DNA of 64,000 nucleotides, from positions 310,001 through 374,000 of the forward strand of contig NZ_JOEV01000001.1 in NCBI RefSeq assembly GCF_000721105.1, read 5' to 3'. Below, piece by piece: positions 9,510 to 17,642 of the stretch (position 1 is its first letter; each line of letters opens with the position of its first letter). Below the pieces are notes generated by a model that worked only from the letters and a program-made list of their open reading frames with translations, did not search any database and was not told the origin of the DNA. Origin of the DNA: Streptomyces cellulosae. GTDB taxonomy: Bacteria; Actinomycetota; Actinomycetes; Streptomycetales; Streptomycetaceae. Both the position numbers and the translations under genes were made by a program.

Positions 9510-11177
9510 TCAGCTCTTGACGTACACGTGCACCAGGCTGGGCTCGGCCATGATCGTGTCGTCGATGACACCACCGATCTTGGATCCGCCCAGGTCACTG
9601 AAGTTCATGTACATCAGCGGGACCACGGCGGCGTCCTTCATGACCTGCTCGTCCAGGGCTCCGTAGGCGGCGTTGGCCTGGTTGATGTCCGTCGTCTTGG
9701 CCGCCTTGTCGATCTGCGCGTTGACCTTCGGGTCGTTGAGGTACGCCAGGTTGTTGTTGGACTGCGGCAGGGTCTTCATCTGCCGTCCGTCGAACAGGAT
9801 GGGCAGAATGGTGGAGGCGTTCGGCCAGTCCGCGATCCAGTCGCCCCAGGTCAGGTCGTACTGGTTCTTCACGTTGTCCACGATGCTGAAGTAGTTGTTC
9901 TTGTCGAGCGGGCTGATGTTCACCGTGATGCCGATCTTCGCGAGCGCGGTCTTCACCGCGTCGGCGAAGTGCTCGTGCGTGGGGATGTTCTCCACCGACA
10001 GCGACATGGTGAGCTTCGGGTTTCCGGCCTGCTTCATCAGGGCCTTGGCCTTGGCGAGGTCACCGGCGGGGTTGGTGCTGTACAGGTTGAAGTTCTTGTG
10101 ACCGTCGATGCCGGGGGCCAGCACCGATGTCGCGTAGTCGCCGTAGGCCGAGCCGCCGAAGGCACCGCGGACGGTGGTCTTGTCGACGGCGTCCTCGATC
10201 GCCTCGCGGACCCTGATGTCCTTGACCCGCCCGGTGTTGATCGCCATGTAGTTGATGCCCGGCGCCGGGATCTTGTAGAAGCGCGACTTGAGCGAGGGGT
10301 CGTTGGCGATCGTCGTCAGGTCGGAGCCGGCGATCGGAGTCTGCGTGATCGCGGTCTGGCCGGTGCCGGCGTCGGACTTGATCTGCTGGTCGATCGCGGA
10401 CTGGTCCTGGCCGAACTTCGCGTCGAACTCGTTGACGTTCTGTTCGCGGATCGGGTCGGTCGACCGGCTCCAGTACTTGTTCCTGACGAGGACCAGTTCC
10501 TTGCCATGGCTGTACGACTTGATCATGTACGGCCCGTCGGACCACACGTGCAGGTCGTAGGTGGCACCCGTGTCGTGGGCCTTGGGCACCGCCGACCACC
10601 CGGTCATCGTCGTGGTCTCGTTGAAGTCGGCGACCGGCTGGTTGAGATGGAAGACGAGGGTGTACTTGTCGGGTGTCTGAATCGAGTCCAGTTGCTTCCC
10701 CTTGAAGGGGCCCTTGTACGAGGAGCCACCGACCAGCCACTGACTCGCGTACGGCGGGCCGCCGTTGATGTCCGGGGAGAAGAACCGCTCGACGCCGTAC
10801 TTGACGTCCTGCGCGGTGACGTCCGTGCCGTCCTGCCACTTGACTCCGTGACGCAGGTGGAAGGTCCACACCGTGGCGCCCTTGCTGGGCGTTCCGGTGT
10901 CGGTGGCCAGGTCGCCGACGAGCTTGGGATGCGCTCCCGTCTCGTCCCAGCCGGTGAGGGTGCGGACGATTTCGTAGTCCATGCTCGAACCCTCGGTGGT
11001 GTACGTCCGCTGAGGGTCGATGTGGTTGTAGTCCGCGTCGTTGAGGATCGTCAGCGTGCCGCCCTTGGTCGGGGAACCGCTGCCGGTGGTGCTGGAGGAG
11101 CCCCCGCAGGCGGTGGCCCCCAGCGCTATCGCCACGGTGGTGGCCGTGAGGGAGAACATGCGCGTTCTGCGCGTCAT
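9510..11177 (-). CDS. Peptide ABC transporter substrate-binding lipoprotein (SBP family 5)
   Basis: 555 residues. N-terminal positively charged stretch, hydrophobic core and lipobox ending at Cys24 (ALGATAC) mark a lipoprotein anchored outside the membrane. The mature part follows the SBP_5 pattern: GGTLTILNDADYNHIDPQRTY, DGTDVTAQDVKYGVERFF near residue 125, and INTGRVKDIRVREAI near residue 310. It should deliver oligopeptides to the two permeases flanking it in the operon. The ATG at 11177 has GGAG about 9 nt upstream. In Streptomyces such proteins can also import extracellular peptide signals, but nothing here shows that. Confidence 0.93.
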   Translation of the reverse strand: MTRRTRMFSLTATTVAIALGATACGGSSSTTGSGSPTKGGTLTILNDADYNHIDPQRTYTTEGSSMDYEIVRTLTGWDETGAHPKLVGDLATDTGTPSKGATVWTFHLRHGVKWQDGTDVTAQDVKYGVERFFSPDINGGPPYASQWLVGGSSYKGPFKGKQLDSIQTPDKYTLVFHLNQPVADFNETTTMTGWSAVPKAHDTGATYDLHVWSDGPYMIKSYSHGKELVLVRNKYWSRSTDPIREQNVNEFDAKFGQDQSAIDQQIKSDAGTGQTAITQTPIAGSDLTTIANDPSLKSRFYKIPAPGINYMAINTGRVKDIRVREAIEDAVDKTTVRGAFGGSAYGDYATSVLAPGIDGHKNFNLYSTNPAGDLAKAKALMKQAGNPKLTMSLSVENIPTHEHFADAVKTALAKIGITVNISPLDKNNYFSIVDNVKNQYDLTWGDWIADWPNASTILPILFDGRQMKTLPQSNNNLAYLNDPKVNAQIDKAAKTTDINQANAAYGALDEQVMKDAAVVPLMYMNFSDLGGSKIGGVIDDTIMAEPSLVHVYVKS

Positions 11178-11257
11178 CAGGAAACACTCCGATCTTGTAC
11201 GTGCTCCGCTTCGGGGGTCCGGCGTGGACCGTCCGAGCGGTGTTCGGGGGGAACGCG

Positions 11258-12289
11258 TCAGGTGCGTGCCGCGCGGGGATCGAGGGCGTCGCGGACTCCG
11301 TCTCCGAGGAGGTTGAGCGCCAGGACGAGGACCAGGAGCAGGACGCCGGGGATGAACAGGTACATCGGGTCCTGCAGGAAGTACTGGGAGGCGTCCGACA
11401 GCAGGGAGCCCCAGTCGGGGTTGGGCGGCACGACGCCGACGCCCAGGTACGACAGGGCCGCCTCGGTGGTGATGTTCTGCGGGACGGCGAGCGCGAAGGA
11501 GATCAGGATCGGCGCCCACAGGTTGGGCAGCAGCTGGCGGAAGAGGATGTGGCCGCGGCCGGCGCTCATGATCCGCGCGGCGTCGACGAACTCCCGTTCG
11601 CGCAGGGACAGTACCTGGCCGCGGACCAGGCGGGCGGTGTAGGCCCAGGCGAACACCGCGATGTTGAGGACGAGGACCAGCAGCCGCAGGTTCTCGTCGG
11701 TGCCGCCGTGGCTGTTGGTCTGCAGCGCGTTCTGGATCACCGGGGTGAGCGCGATGATGAACAGCAGCTGCGGGAAGGCCAGCATCACGTCCATCACCCG
11801 GGACAGCACCGAGTCGACCCAGCCGCCGGAGTAACCCGCCGCGAGTCCCGCCACCACGCCGACGACGGTGGACAGCACGGCCGACGCGAAGCCGACCAGC
11901 AGCGAGGTGCGCAGGCCGTGGACGACGCGGGCGAACAGGTCGTATCCGGTGCCCGGCTCGACGCCGAGCAGATGGTGCGCGCTGATGCCGCCCAGCGACC
12001 CGCGCGGGAAGTTGCCGGTGTCCGGGTTGATCGCCCGGCCGTCGGGGGTGATGGGGCCCCAGCCGGTCAGCGCGGTGAGCACCGGAGCCAGCAGCGCGAT
12101 CACGATGAACAGGACGGTCACCACGAACGCGACCAGGGTGACCTTGTCCCGCCTGATCCGGTTCCAGGCGATGCGAGCCGGTGAGCGTCCGGCGACGACG
12201 GGTTCGGCGGCCAGGGGGTCCCCGGCCGGGTCGGCGCCCGGAGGCATGGTGCCGGTGGCGTTCTGGACCGGCGGATGCTGCGTGGTCAT
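11258..12289 (-). CDS. Oligopeptide/dipeptide ABC transporter permease (DppC/OppC type)
   Basis: 343 residues and first gene of the operon. It has the DppC N-terminal tail (residues 1-45), a first helix VTLVAFVVTVLFIVIALLAPV, an extracytoplasmic segment containing HHLLGVEPGTGYDLFARVVHGLRTSL, which is diagnostic for DppC (LGTDxxGRD-type motif), the EAA loop EFVDAARIMSAGRG, and a final LNLLGDGVRDALDPR. The order permease-SBP-permease-ATPase-ATPase matches the bldK-type operon layout of Streptomyces, but identity with BldK cannot be claimed. The ATG at 12289 lacks a strong Shine-Dalgarno. Confidence 0.92.
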   Translation of the reverse strand: MTTQHPPVQNATGTMPPGADPAGDPLAAEPVVAGRSPARIAWNRIRRDKVTLVAFVVTVLFIVIALLAPVLTALTGWGPITPDGRAINPDTGNFPRGSLGGISAHHLLGVEPGTGYDLFARVVHGLRTSLLVGFASAVLSTVVGVVAGLAAGYSGGWVDSVLSRVMDVMLAFPQLLFIIALTPVIQNALQTNSHGGTDENLRLLVLVLNIAVFAWAYTARLVRGQVLSLREREFVDAARIMSAGRGHILFRQLLPNLWAPILISFALAVPQNITTEAALSYLGVGVVPPNPDWGSLLSDASQYFLQDPMYLFIPGVLLLVLVLALNLLGDGVRDALDPRAART

Positions 12290-12758
12290 CGTACGGACGT
12301 CCCGGAGGTGAGCTGGGGCTGGCGCGGGGTGGCCGCGGTCGCCGTGGTGAAGGGACGCGACAGGGGAGGGGCCCCTGGGCGAGAGCCTGGGCGGCGTCCG
12401 GTGTCGGCGCCGTGAAGACTCTGCGGACTTTCGCAACGCTCCGTGACGCCGGTCAAGACGCTCCAGGGGCGGAAAAGTGATTGTTTGCGCAGGTTGCCAA
12501 GAGTTGACGAGAGCGAGAAGGTTCGTTAGCTCTGACATAGAGGTAAGGCGACGGTCTCTTGGCCGGTTCGCGGTGCACGCCGGCGCCGTGCGGCCCGTAC
12601 GCGGCAGACTCCGTGCGTACGGGCGTGACGGCGAAGTCCCCGTCGCATCCAGGACCGGCACGGTGGCGAGATCTCGGCGCAGGTCGGCATGGGGTGCGGC
12701 GGGGACTTCGATGCCGTTCAGCGGCCGATCGAATCCCGGCTGCCGGTTCGCCGTCGGT
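12290..12758. other. 469-bp gene-free region upstream of peptide importer operon
   Basis: No credible gene: the reading frames that cross it are extensions of the permease frame or shadows. It holds the NUDIX-gene terminator hairpin at 12593-12624. An AT-richer patch at about 12478-12542 is the likeliest promoter area for the importer operon. On the plus strand this patch contains TTGACG and TAGCTC 17 bp apart, but that points away from any gene, and no convincing minus-strand promoter could be assigned. Confidence 0.5.
12593..12624. terminator. 10-bp perfect stem-loop downstream of NUDIX fusion gene
   Basis: GCCCGTACGC (12593-12602) pairs exactly with GCGTACGGGC (12615-12624) over a 12-nt loop. 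It lies 135 bp past the minus-strand NUDIX gene stop and separates it from the importer operon, consistent with a terminator. Confidence 0.6.
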
Positions 12759-13799
12759 TCAGCCGACCGGGATCCCGGCCTCCAGATAGAGCGCCGCGCC
12801 GCGTTCCCGCGCCCGCAGGGCCCAGCGCAGCCGTTCGTAGCGCACCGGAGGGAGCAGGTCGGCGGCCTCCTCCTCGGTGGCGAAGCACCAGTCGCGCAGC
12901 TCGGGTCCCGGGAGCAGGAGCCGCCCGGCCTCGGCGGAGTCCAGCCGGCCTCCGTCGAAGAGGAGCCGCAGACCTCCGTAGCCGGGAGGAGCGGGAGGTT
13001 CCCAGTCGACGACGAGAAGGCCGGGTACGTCGTCGAGGTGGATGCCGGTCTCCTCGGCGACCTCGCGGATACCGGCCCGGGCGGGAGCCTCACCGGGCTC
13101 GACGACCCCGCCCGGGAACTCCCAGCCGGCCTTGTACGTCGGGTCGACGAGCAGCACCCGGTCCTGCTCGTCGAAGAGCAGGACACCCGCCGCGAGCGTC
13201 TCGGCGGTCGGCTCGGGCGTCTGCACGATGTCACAGACCGGCACGCTGCCCCCGCTGACAGCCTCGGCGATCCGGGAGGCGGTCTCGTACGGCGTGAGGG
13301 CCCCGTTGTCGATCGGGTAGGCGTCCGCGGTCAGCCAGGAGGCGAGGGCGGACCGGTACGGCTCTATGTGGTCGTATGCCCACTGCCGTATCCGCAGCTC
13401 ACCGTCGGGGAGGTCCGGCGGGACCTCGCGCCCGGCTATTCGCTCCCGCAGGATCGTTTCCGCCGGGGCGAGGAGGACATGCTGGACAGCGATCCGGCGC
13501 GCGGCCAGGCCACCGAAGATCTCGTCCCGGTAGTCCTGGCGCAGCAGGGTCATCGGGACCACCAGGGTCCCGCCCAGCTCGGCGAGCATCGCGGCCGCCG
13601 TGTCGATCACGAGTCGGCGCCAGATCGGAAGGTCCTGGAAGTCGCCCACCTCGGCGAGGCGTTTGGGCGGAAGCAGATGCGTGAGCCCCGCGCCGATGGC
13701 CTCGGGGTCGAAGAGCGTGCTGTTCGGGATCAGTTCGATCAGCTCCCGTGCGGTGGTGGTCTTCCCCGCACCGAACGCGCCGTTGATCCAGACGATCAC
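12759..13799 (-). CDS. Fusion of P-loop AAA/kinase-like domain and NUDIX hydrolase
   Basis: 346 residues. N-terminal half: Walker A GAFGAGKTTTARELIE starting near residue 8, followed by a helical kinase-like fold resembling adenylylsulfate or shikimate-type kinases (NSTLFDPEAIG...HLLP). C-terminal half: a complete Nudix box GGVVEPGEAPARAGIREVAEETGI-like pattern near residues 230-253 (G-x5-E-x7-REVAEETGI). NUDIX domains cleave nucleoside diphosphates linked to another moiety. Which nucleotide is handled is not visible. The GTG at 13799 is fixed by a GAGGGGG ribosome site 5-6 nt upstream; the longer frame to 13913 lacks one. Confidence 0.85.
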   Translation of the reverse strand: MIVWINGAFGAGKTTTARELIELIPNSTLFDPEAIGAGLTHLLPPKRLAEVGDFQDLPIWRRLVIDTAAAMLAELGGTLVVPMTLLRQDYRDEIFGGLAARRIAVQHVLLAPAETILRERIAGREVPPDLPDGELRIRQWAYDHIEPYRSALASWLTADAYPIDNGALTPYETASRIAEAVSGGSVPVCDIVQTPEPTAETLAAGVLLFDEQDRVLLVDPTYKAGWEFPGGVVEPGEAPARAGIREVAEETGIHLDDVPGLLVVDWEPPAPPGYGGLRLLFDGGRLDSAEAGRLLLPGPELRDWCFATEEEAADLLPPVRYERLRWALRARERGAALYLEAGIPVG

Positions 13800-13941
13800 G
13801 TTGCCCCCTCTTCTGATGGCCCCCTGTGGCTTGCCCGCTCCACCCTGCCATGGAAACCAGCCGCAGTTGAGGGCGCACAGACGGACGCCGGCGCCCCCTT
13901 CGGTCGGGGACACCGGCGCCAGGTGCCGTGATGGGGCCTCG

Positions 13942-14136
13942 TCAGCCGTTCTGCCCGAGGGCGTCCTCGTCGCCGGCGAGGCTGTCGCCGGCGGGGGCTG
14001 CGTGGTCCAGGGTGCTGAGGGTCTTGTCGACGTCGAGATTGCCCAGCTCCTCCCCCAGGGCGTGGGACGGGGTGACGGCCGCGACGACGAAGCCGGTGGC
14101 GAGGGAGGCGATGGCGAGCATGCTGCGCTTCTTCAT
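13942..14136 (-). CDS. Small secreted peptide of unknown function
   Basis: 64 residues. Residues 1-26 form a clear signal peptide (MKKRSM, hydrophobic LAIASLATGFVVAAV, then TPSHA cleavage). The predicted mature peptide of about 38 residues is acidic, lacks cysteines and ends DALGQNG, so it is not a chaplin, rodlin or SapB-type lantipeptide. I do not recognise the family. It lies 30 bp downstream of the epimerase gene on the same strand and may be co-transcribed with it. No strong ribosome site is seen. Confidence 0.6.
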   Translation of the reverse strand: MKKRSMLAIASLATGFVVAAVTPSHALGEELGNLDVDKTLSTLDHAAPAGDSLAGDEDALGQNG

Positions 14137-14166
14137 GCCGGGTTCAACTGCCGAACGGCGCCCAGG

Positions 14167-15177
14167 TCACGCCCGGCGTCCGGGTGAGCGTGACAGCGCC
14201 GAAAACGGCGGACGAGCGGCTCGTCCCCCGTCGGCACGGTCGCCGCGCCGCCGTCGGACCAGGTCGGCGGCGGCCATCGGCCACTCGGCGCACTCGAAGG
14301 CGAAGCCCGCGTCGAGCAGACGACCGGGGACGACACGACGGCTCTTCAGGAGGAGCTCGGTGTCGGAACGCAGCACGAGAGCACCGAGTTCCGCCATCCA
14401 GCGGCTCGCCGGGAGGCCCGTCGGAACGCCCCAGGCGGAGCGCAGGGCGCGCATGAAGGCGCGCTGCGGCAGGGGCGCGGGGGCGGCGAGGTTCACGGGG
14501 CCGGCGAGGTCGTCCCGCTCGACGAGGAACTCCACCGCGCGCACGAAGTCCCGGTCGTGGATCCAGGACACGTACTGCGCGCCGCCCGCGACCGGGCCGC
14601 CGAGTCCGAGTCGCGTCAGCCACGACAGGACGTCGAACACTCCGCCCCGGTCGGGGCTCATCACCATGGCCGAGCGCAGGGCGACCTTGCGGGTGTGCGG
14701 GGTAGCGGCCCGCTCCTGGGCGCGCTCCCAGCGGGTGGCGATCTCGACGCTGTAGGCCCAGTAGTCCGGGACACCGGGCTCGGTGCCGCCGATCAGGCCC
14801 GTCTTCTCGTCGTTCGGTGCGTCGAACCGGTGGGCGTAGACGGTGGCCGTACTCATCTGCAGCCAGACCCGGGGCGGCCGGGCCGCGGCCGCGATGGCCG
14901 AGCCCACGACCTCGGTGGAACGCACCCGCGAGTCCATCATGGCTTTCAGATTGGCCTCGGTGTACCGGCAGCTGACGCTCCGCCCGGCCAGGTTGACGAC
15001 CACATCGCTGCCGTCGATCTCCGCGATCCAGGGGCCCGCAGTCTCGCCGTCCCAGGCGACCTCGCCTTGGCGCCGCGGCCGCCTGGTCAGGACGACGACC
15101 TCGTGTCCCGCCGCGGTCAGGGCACGGTTCAGGATCGTTCCCACCTGCCCGGTTCCGCCGGGTATCACGATCTTCAT
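14167..15177 (-). CDS. TIGR01777 family NAD(P)-dependent epimerase/oxidoreductase (SDR39U1/YfcH type)
   Basis: 336 residues. NAD(P)-binding motif GGTGQVG at residues 7-13, then VVNLAGRSVSCRY and LKAMMDSRVRSTEVV, which are hallmarks of the SDR39U1/YfcH subfamily, and YWAYSVEIATRWE in place of the catalytic YxxxK region. The extreme C-terminus (from about residue 315) is unusually basic and proline-rich. The ATG at 15177 follows a GGGGGAG ribosome site. A 16-bp perfect palindrome at 15216-15231 lies 38 bp upstream. Family members have no agreed substrate. Confidence 0.88.
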   Translation of the reverse strand: MKIVIPGGTGQVGTILNRALTAAGHEVVVLTRRPRRQGEVAWDGETAGPWIAEIDGSDVVVNLAGRSVSCRYTEANLKAMMDSRVRSTEVVGSAIAAAARPPRVWLQMSTATVYAHRFDAPNDEKTGLIGGTEPGVPDYWAYSVEIATRWERAQERAATPHTRKVALRSAMVMSPDRGGVFDVLSWLTRLGLGGPVAGGAQYVSWIHDRDFVRAVEFLVERDDLAGPVNLAAPAPLPQRAFMRALRSAWGVPTGLPASRWMAELGALVLRSDTELLLKSRRVVPGRLLDAGFAFECAEWPMAAADLVRRRRGDRADGGRAARPPFSALSRSPGRRA

Positions 15178-15215
15178 GGGCTCCCCCTCTGTGTGGGGCA
15201 AGCCTAGCGCAGATA

Positions 15216-15231
15216 TTTGAACTTGTTCAAA
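15216..15231. promoter_or_regulatory. Perfect 16-bp palindrome upstream of epimerase gene
   Basis: TTTGAAC-TT-GTTCAAA is a perfect inverted repeat in an AT-rich patch, 38 bp upstream of the epimerase start. The shape suits a dimeric TetR- or MerR-type regulator, but no regulator gene is adjacent, so a regulator encoded elsewhere is implied. Confidence 0.65.
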
Positions 15232-15266
15232 AACGAGGGAGGTCGTGGGTGAGTCGCGGTACGGAG

Positions 15267-15307
15267 GAAGGCCTCGGCCGGTCCCACCGGGACCGGCCGA
15301 GGCCTTC
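15267..15307. terminator. Very strong 19-bp stem-loop terminator downstream of ROK kinase gene
   Basis: Positions 15267-15285 pair without a mismatch with 15289-15307 around a 3-nt ACC loop (arm begins GAAGGCCTCGGCC). It lies 100 bp beyond the minus-strand ROK stop and separates it from the downstream epimerase operator. Stem length and stability strongly indicate an intrinsic terminator. Confidence 0.85.
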
Positions 15308-15400
15308 GAGGAAGTCGGAGACGTCAGGGACTTCGAAAAGGACGTCGGAGAAATCAAGGAATTCGAGGAAGTCGAGGAATTCGGGGAAAACGTTCCTGCC
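15308..15400. repeat. Phased GAGGAATTCG/GAGGAAGTCG-type short repeats
   Basis: Between the ROK stop and its terminator stem is a low-complexity run in which GAGGAAGTCG, GGAATTCG and related units recur every 9-15 bp. On the plus strand it would encode an acidic Glu/Phe/Val-rich peptide, on the minus strand a Phe/Leu/Asp-rich one. I see no start signal on either strand, so I treat it as degenerate repeat DNA. Confidence 0.5.
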
Positions 15401-15407
15401 TGGGCCG

Positions 15408-16361
15408 TCAGACCCCCGCCGCAGCCGGGTCCGCCCGGCGAGCGAGGGCCGCCGCGGCCGCCCCGACCAGGCCCGCGTCCGTTCCCATCTGCGCGGGCTC
15501 CACGGTCAGCCGCTGCACGAAGGACAAGGTCGCGTAGTCACCCAGGGCCTTGCGCAGGGGCGTGAACAGCACGTCGCCGGCCTTGCCGACCCCGCCGCCG
15601 ATGACGGCGATGTCGATCTCGACCAGGGTCGCGGTGGCGGCGATACCGGCGGCCAGTGCCTGGGCGGCCCGCTCGAAGGAGGCGATGGCGACCGGGTCGC
15701 CGGACCGCGCGGCATCGGCCACCGCGGCGGCGGAGGTGTCACCGTCGGGACCGGCCTGCCAGCCGTTCTCGATCGCCCGGCGAGCGATGTTGGGACCGCT
15801 GGCGATGCGCTCCACGCAGCCGCGCGCGCCGCACGGGCACGGGTCGCCGTCGAGATCCACGCTGATGTGGCCGATGTGGCCCGCGTTGCCGGTCGGCCCG
15901 GGATGCAGCCGGCCGCCCAGGACCAGACCGCCGCCGACGCCGGTCGACACCACCATGCACAGCGCGTTGTCATGGCCTCGTGCCGCGCCCTGCCAGTGCT
16001 CGGCGGCCGTGATCGCCACACCGTCGCCGATCAGTTCGACGGGCAGCCCGCCGACAGCCTCCCGCACACGCGAGACCAGTGGAAAGTCGCGCCAGCCGGG
16101 CACGTTCACCGGGCTCACCGTGCCCGTGGAGGCGTCCACCGGACCCGCGCTGCCGATACCGAGGGCCGTGGCATGGGCCCACAGCGGGGAGGCGGTGAGC
16201 TCGGCGAGCACCTGCTCGACGGCCCGCATGATGGTCCCGCCGTCCTCCCGGGCGGGCGTGGGGCGCTGTGCGCGGGCCTGGATCCGGCCGTGGCCGTCCA
16301 CCAGCGCTCCGGCGATCTTGGTGCCGCCGATGTCAAGCGCGGCCACGAGGTCGGTGTGCAT
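15408..16361 (-). CDS. ROK family sugar kinase (glucokinase-like)
   Basis: 317 residues, the usual ROK length. ATP-binding DIGGTKIAG at residues 10-18, phosphate motif VVSTGVGGGLVLGG, sugar-binding EHW and GNAGHIGHISV, and the zinc cluster CPCGARGCVE near residue 170 are all present, so it should be an active kinase for glucose or another hexose. The ATG at 16361 has GGGGAGA about 9 nt upstream. It is divergent from a LacI regulator with a shared palindromic operator, implying sugar-responsive control. Confidence 0.92.
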   Translation of the reverse strand: MHTDLVAALDIGGTKIAGALVDGHGRIQARAQRPTPAREDGGTIMRAVEQVLAELTASPLWAHATALGIGSAGPVDASTGTVSPVNVPGWRDFPLVSRVREAVGGLPVELIGDGVAITAAEHWQGAARGHDNALCMVVSTGVGGGLVLGGRLHPGPTGNAGHIGHISVDLDGDPCPCGARGCVERIASGPNIARRAIENGWQAGPDGDTSAAAVADAARSGDPVAIASFERAAQALAAGIAATATLVEIDIAVIGGGVGKAGDVLFTPLRKALGDYATLSFVQRLTVEPAQMGTDAGLVGAAAAALARRADPAAAGV

Positions 16362-16491
16362 CAGAGTCGGATCTCCCCGTCAGACATCGGAACAACCATG
16401 AAGAGCTTGCGGACAACCGTGAGGACGCGCATGCCGCTCTCGCGGTGGGGGCGCAGGGCGGAGATTGCGGTGGACAGTGTCTCCCCCATCT

Positions 16492-16503
16492 GACAACGTT
16501 GTC
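16492..16503. promoter_or_regulatory. LacI-type operator between ROK kinase and LacI genes
   Basis: GACAACGTTGTC is a perfect 12-bp palindrome with the central CG step typical of LacI-family operators, embedded in TGACAACGTTGTCCA. It lies 83 bp upstream of the LacI GTG and 131 bp upstream of the ROK ATG, suited to control both. Confidence 0.8.
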
Positions 16504-16585
16504 CAGGCTCTATGCTCGACGCCACATCCTCATACACATCATCGACCGCCGCATCCCCGTGTACGACAGGACAGGACACCGCACC

Positions 16586-17635
16586 GTGCCCGAGACCCAC
16601 CGCCGCGCCGAGCGCCTCGCGGGAAGCCGCTACGGCAACCGTCCGACCATGAAGGACGTGGCCGCCCGGGCCGGTGTCGGACTGAAAACGGTCTCGCGGG
16701 TGGTCAACGGTGAGCCCGGCGTCACACCGGAGACCGAGCGCCGCGTCCAGGAGGCCATCGACGCCCTCGGTTTCCGCCGCAACGACAGCGCGCGGGTGCT
16801 GCGCAAGGGCCGCACCGCCAGCATCGGCCTGGTCCTGGAGGACCTCTCCGACCCGTTCTACGGCCCCCTCAGCCGCGCTGTCGAGGAGGTGGCCCGGGCG
16901 CACGGAGCGCTGCTCATCAACGGGTCCAGCGCGGAGGACCCGGAACGCGAGCAGGAGCTGGTGCTCGCGCTGTGCGCACGGCGGGTGGACGGGCTGGTGG
17001 TCATTCCGGCCGGGGACGACCACCGGTATCTGGAGCCCGAGCTGAAGGCGGGCGTGGCGACGGTGTTCGTGGACCGCCCGGCCGGCCACATCGCCGCCGA
17101 CGTGGTCGTCTCGGACAACCACGGCGGCGCGCGCGACGGCGTGGCCCACCTGATCGCCCACGGGCACCGCCGGATCGGCTTCATCGGTGACATGCCGCGC
17201 ATCCACACCGCCGCCGAGCGCCTGCGCGGTTACCGGGCCGCCATGGACGGCGCGGGCATAGCGGTGGAGGACGCCTGGATGTCGCTGGGCGTCACCGATC
17301 CGGAGCGGGTGCGCCGGGCGGCGGAGGGAATGCTCACCGGCCCCTCCCCCGTGACCGCGATCTTCACGGGCAACAACCGGGTGACGGTCACCGTGATCCG
17401 GGTCCTGGCCGAACAGCCGCGCCCCGTCGCCCTCGTCGGCTTCGACGACTTCGAGTTGGCCGATCTGTTGCAGCCGGGCGTCACCGTCGTCGCCCAGGAC
17501 GCGGCGGCCCTCGGCCGTACGGCCGCCGAGCGTCTCTTCCGCCAGCTGGACGGCACCCTGCTCATGCCGGAGCGGATCGTGCTGCCGACCCGGCTGATCA
17601 CCCGCGGCTCGGGCGAGCTGCCGCCGACGGGCTGA
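16586..17635 (+). CDS. LacI family transcriptional regulator
   Basis: 349 residues from the GTG at 16586 (AGGACA upstream; a GTG at 16559 and the ATG at 16649 are alternatives). HTH and hinge: MKDVAARAGVGLKTVSRVVNGE from residue 22, VLRKGRTASIGLV linking to the periplasmic-binding-protein-like effector domain with LEDLSDPFY, HRRIGFIGD and VALVGFDDFELADLLQPGVT. Divergent from the ROK sugar kinase, with a GACAACGTTGTC palindrome between them, so it most likely represses itself and the kinase and responds to a sugar or sugar phosphate. Confidence 0.93.
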   Translation: MPETHRRAERLAGSRYGNRPTMKDVAARAGVGLKTVSRVVNGEPGVTPETERRVQEAIDALGFRRNDSARVLRKGRTASIGLVLEDLSDPFYGPLSRAVEEVARAHGALLINGSSAEDPEREQELVLALCARRVDGLVVIPAGDDHRYLEPELKAGVATVFVDRPAGHIAADVVVSDNHGGARDGVAHLIAHGHRRIGFIGDMPRIHTAAERLRGYRAAMDGAGIAVEDAWMSLGVTDPERVRRAAEGMLTGPSPVTAIFTGNNRVTVTVIRVLAEQPRPVALVGFDDFELADLLQPGVTVVAQDAAALGRTAAERLFRQLDGTLLMPERIVLPTRLITRGSGELPPTG

Positions 17636-17642
17636 GCGGCCC

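Noticed and set aside
9507..11642. Long plus-strand frame opposite the peptide-binding lipoprotein gene
   Set aside because: Shadow of the SBP gene; composition is Val/Gly/Arg-rich with no start signal or domain.
12478..12542. Plus-strand promoter TTGACG-17-TAGCTC
   Set aside because: No plus-strand gene follows; the downstream gene is encoded on the opposite strand.
12477..13931. Plus-strand frame opposite the NUDIX fusion gene
   Set aside because: Antisense shadow; the minus strand has Walker A and Nudix motifs and a ribosome site.
15245..15565. Acidic plus-strand ORF downstream of the ROK gene
   Set aside because: It runs through a terminator stem and into antisense ROK sequence, with no ribosome site.
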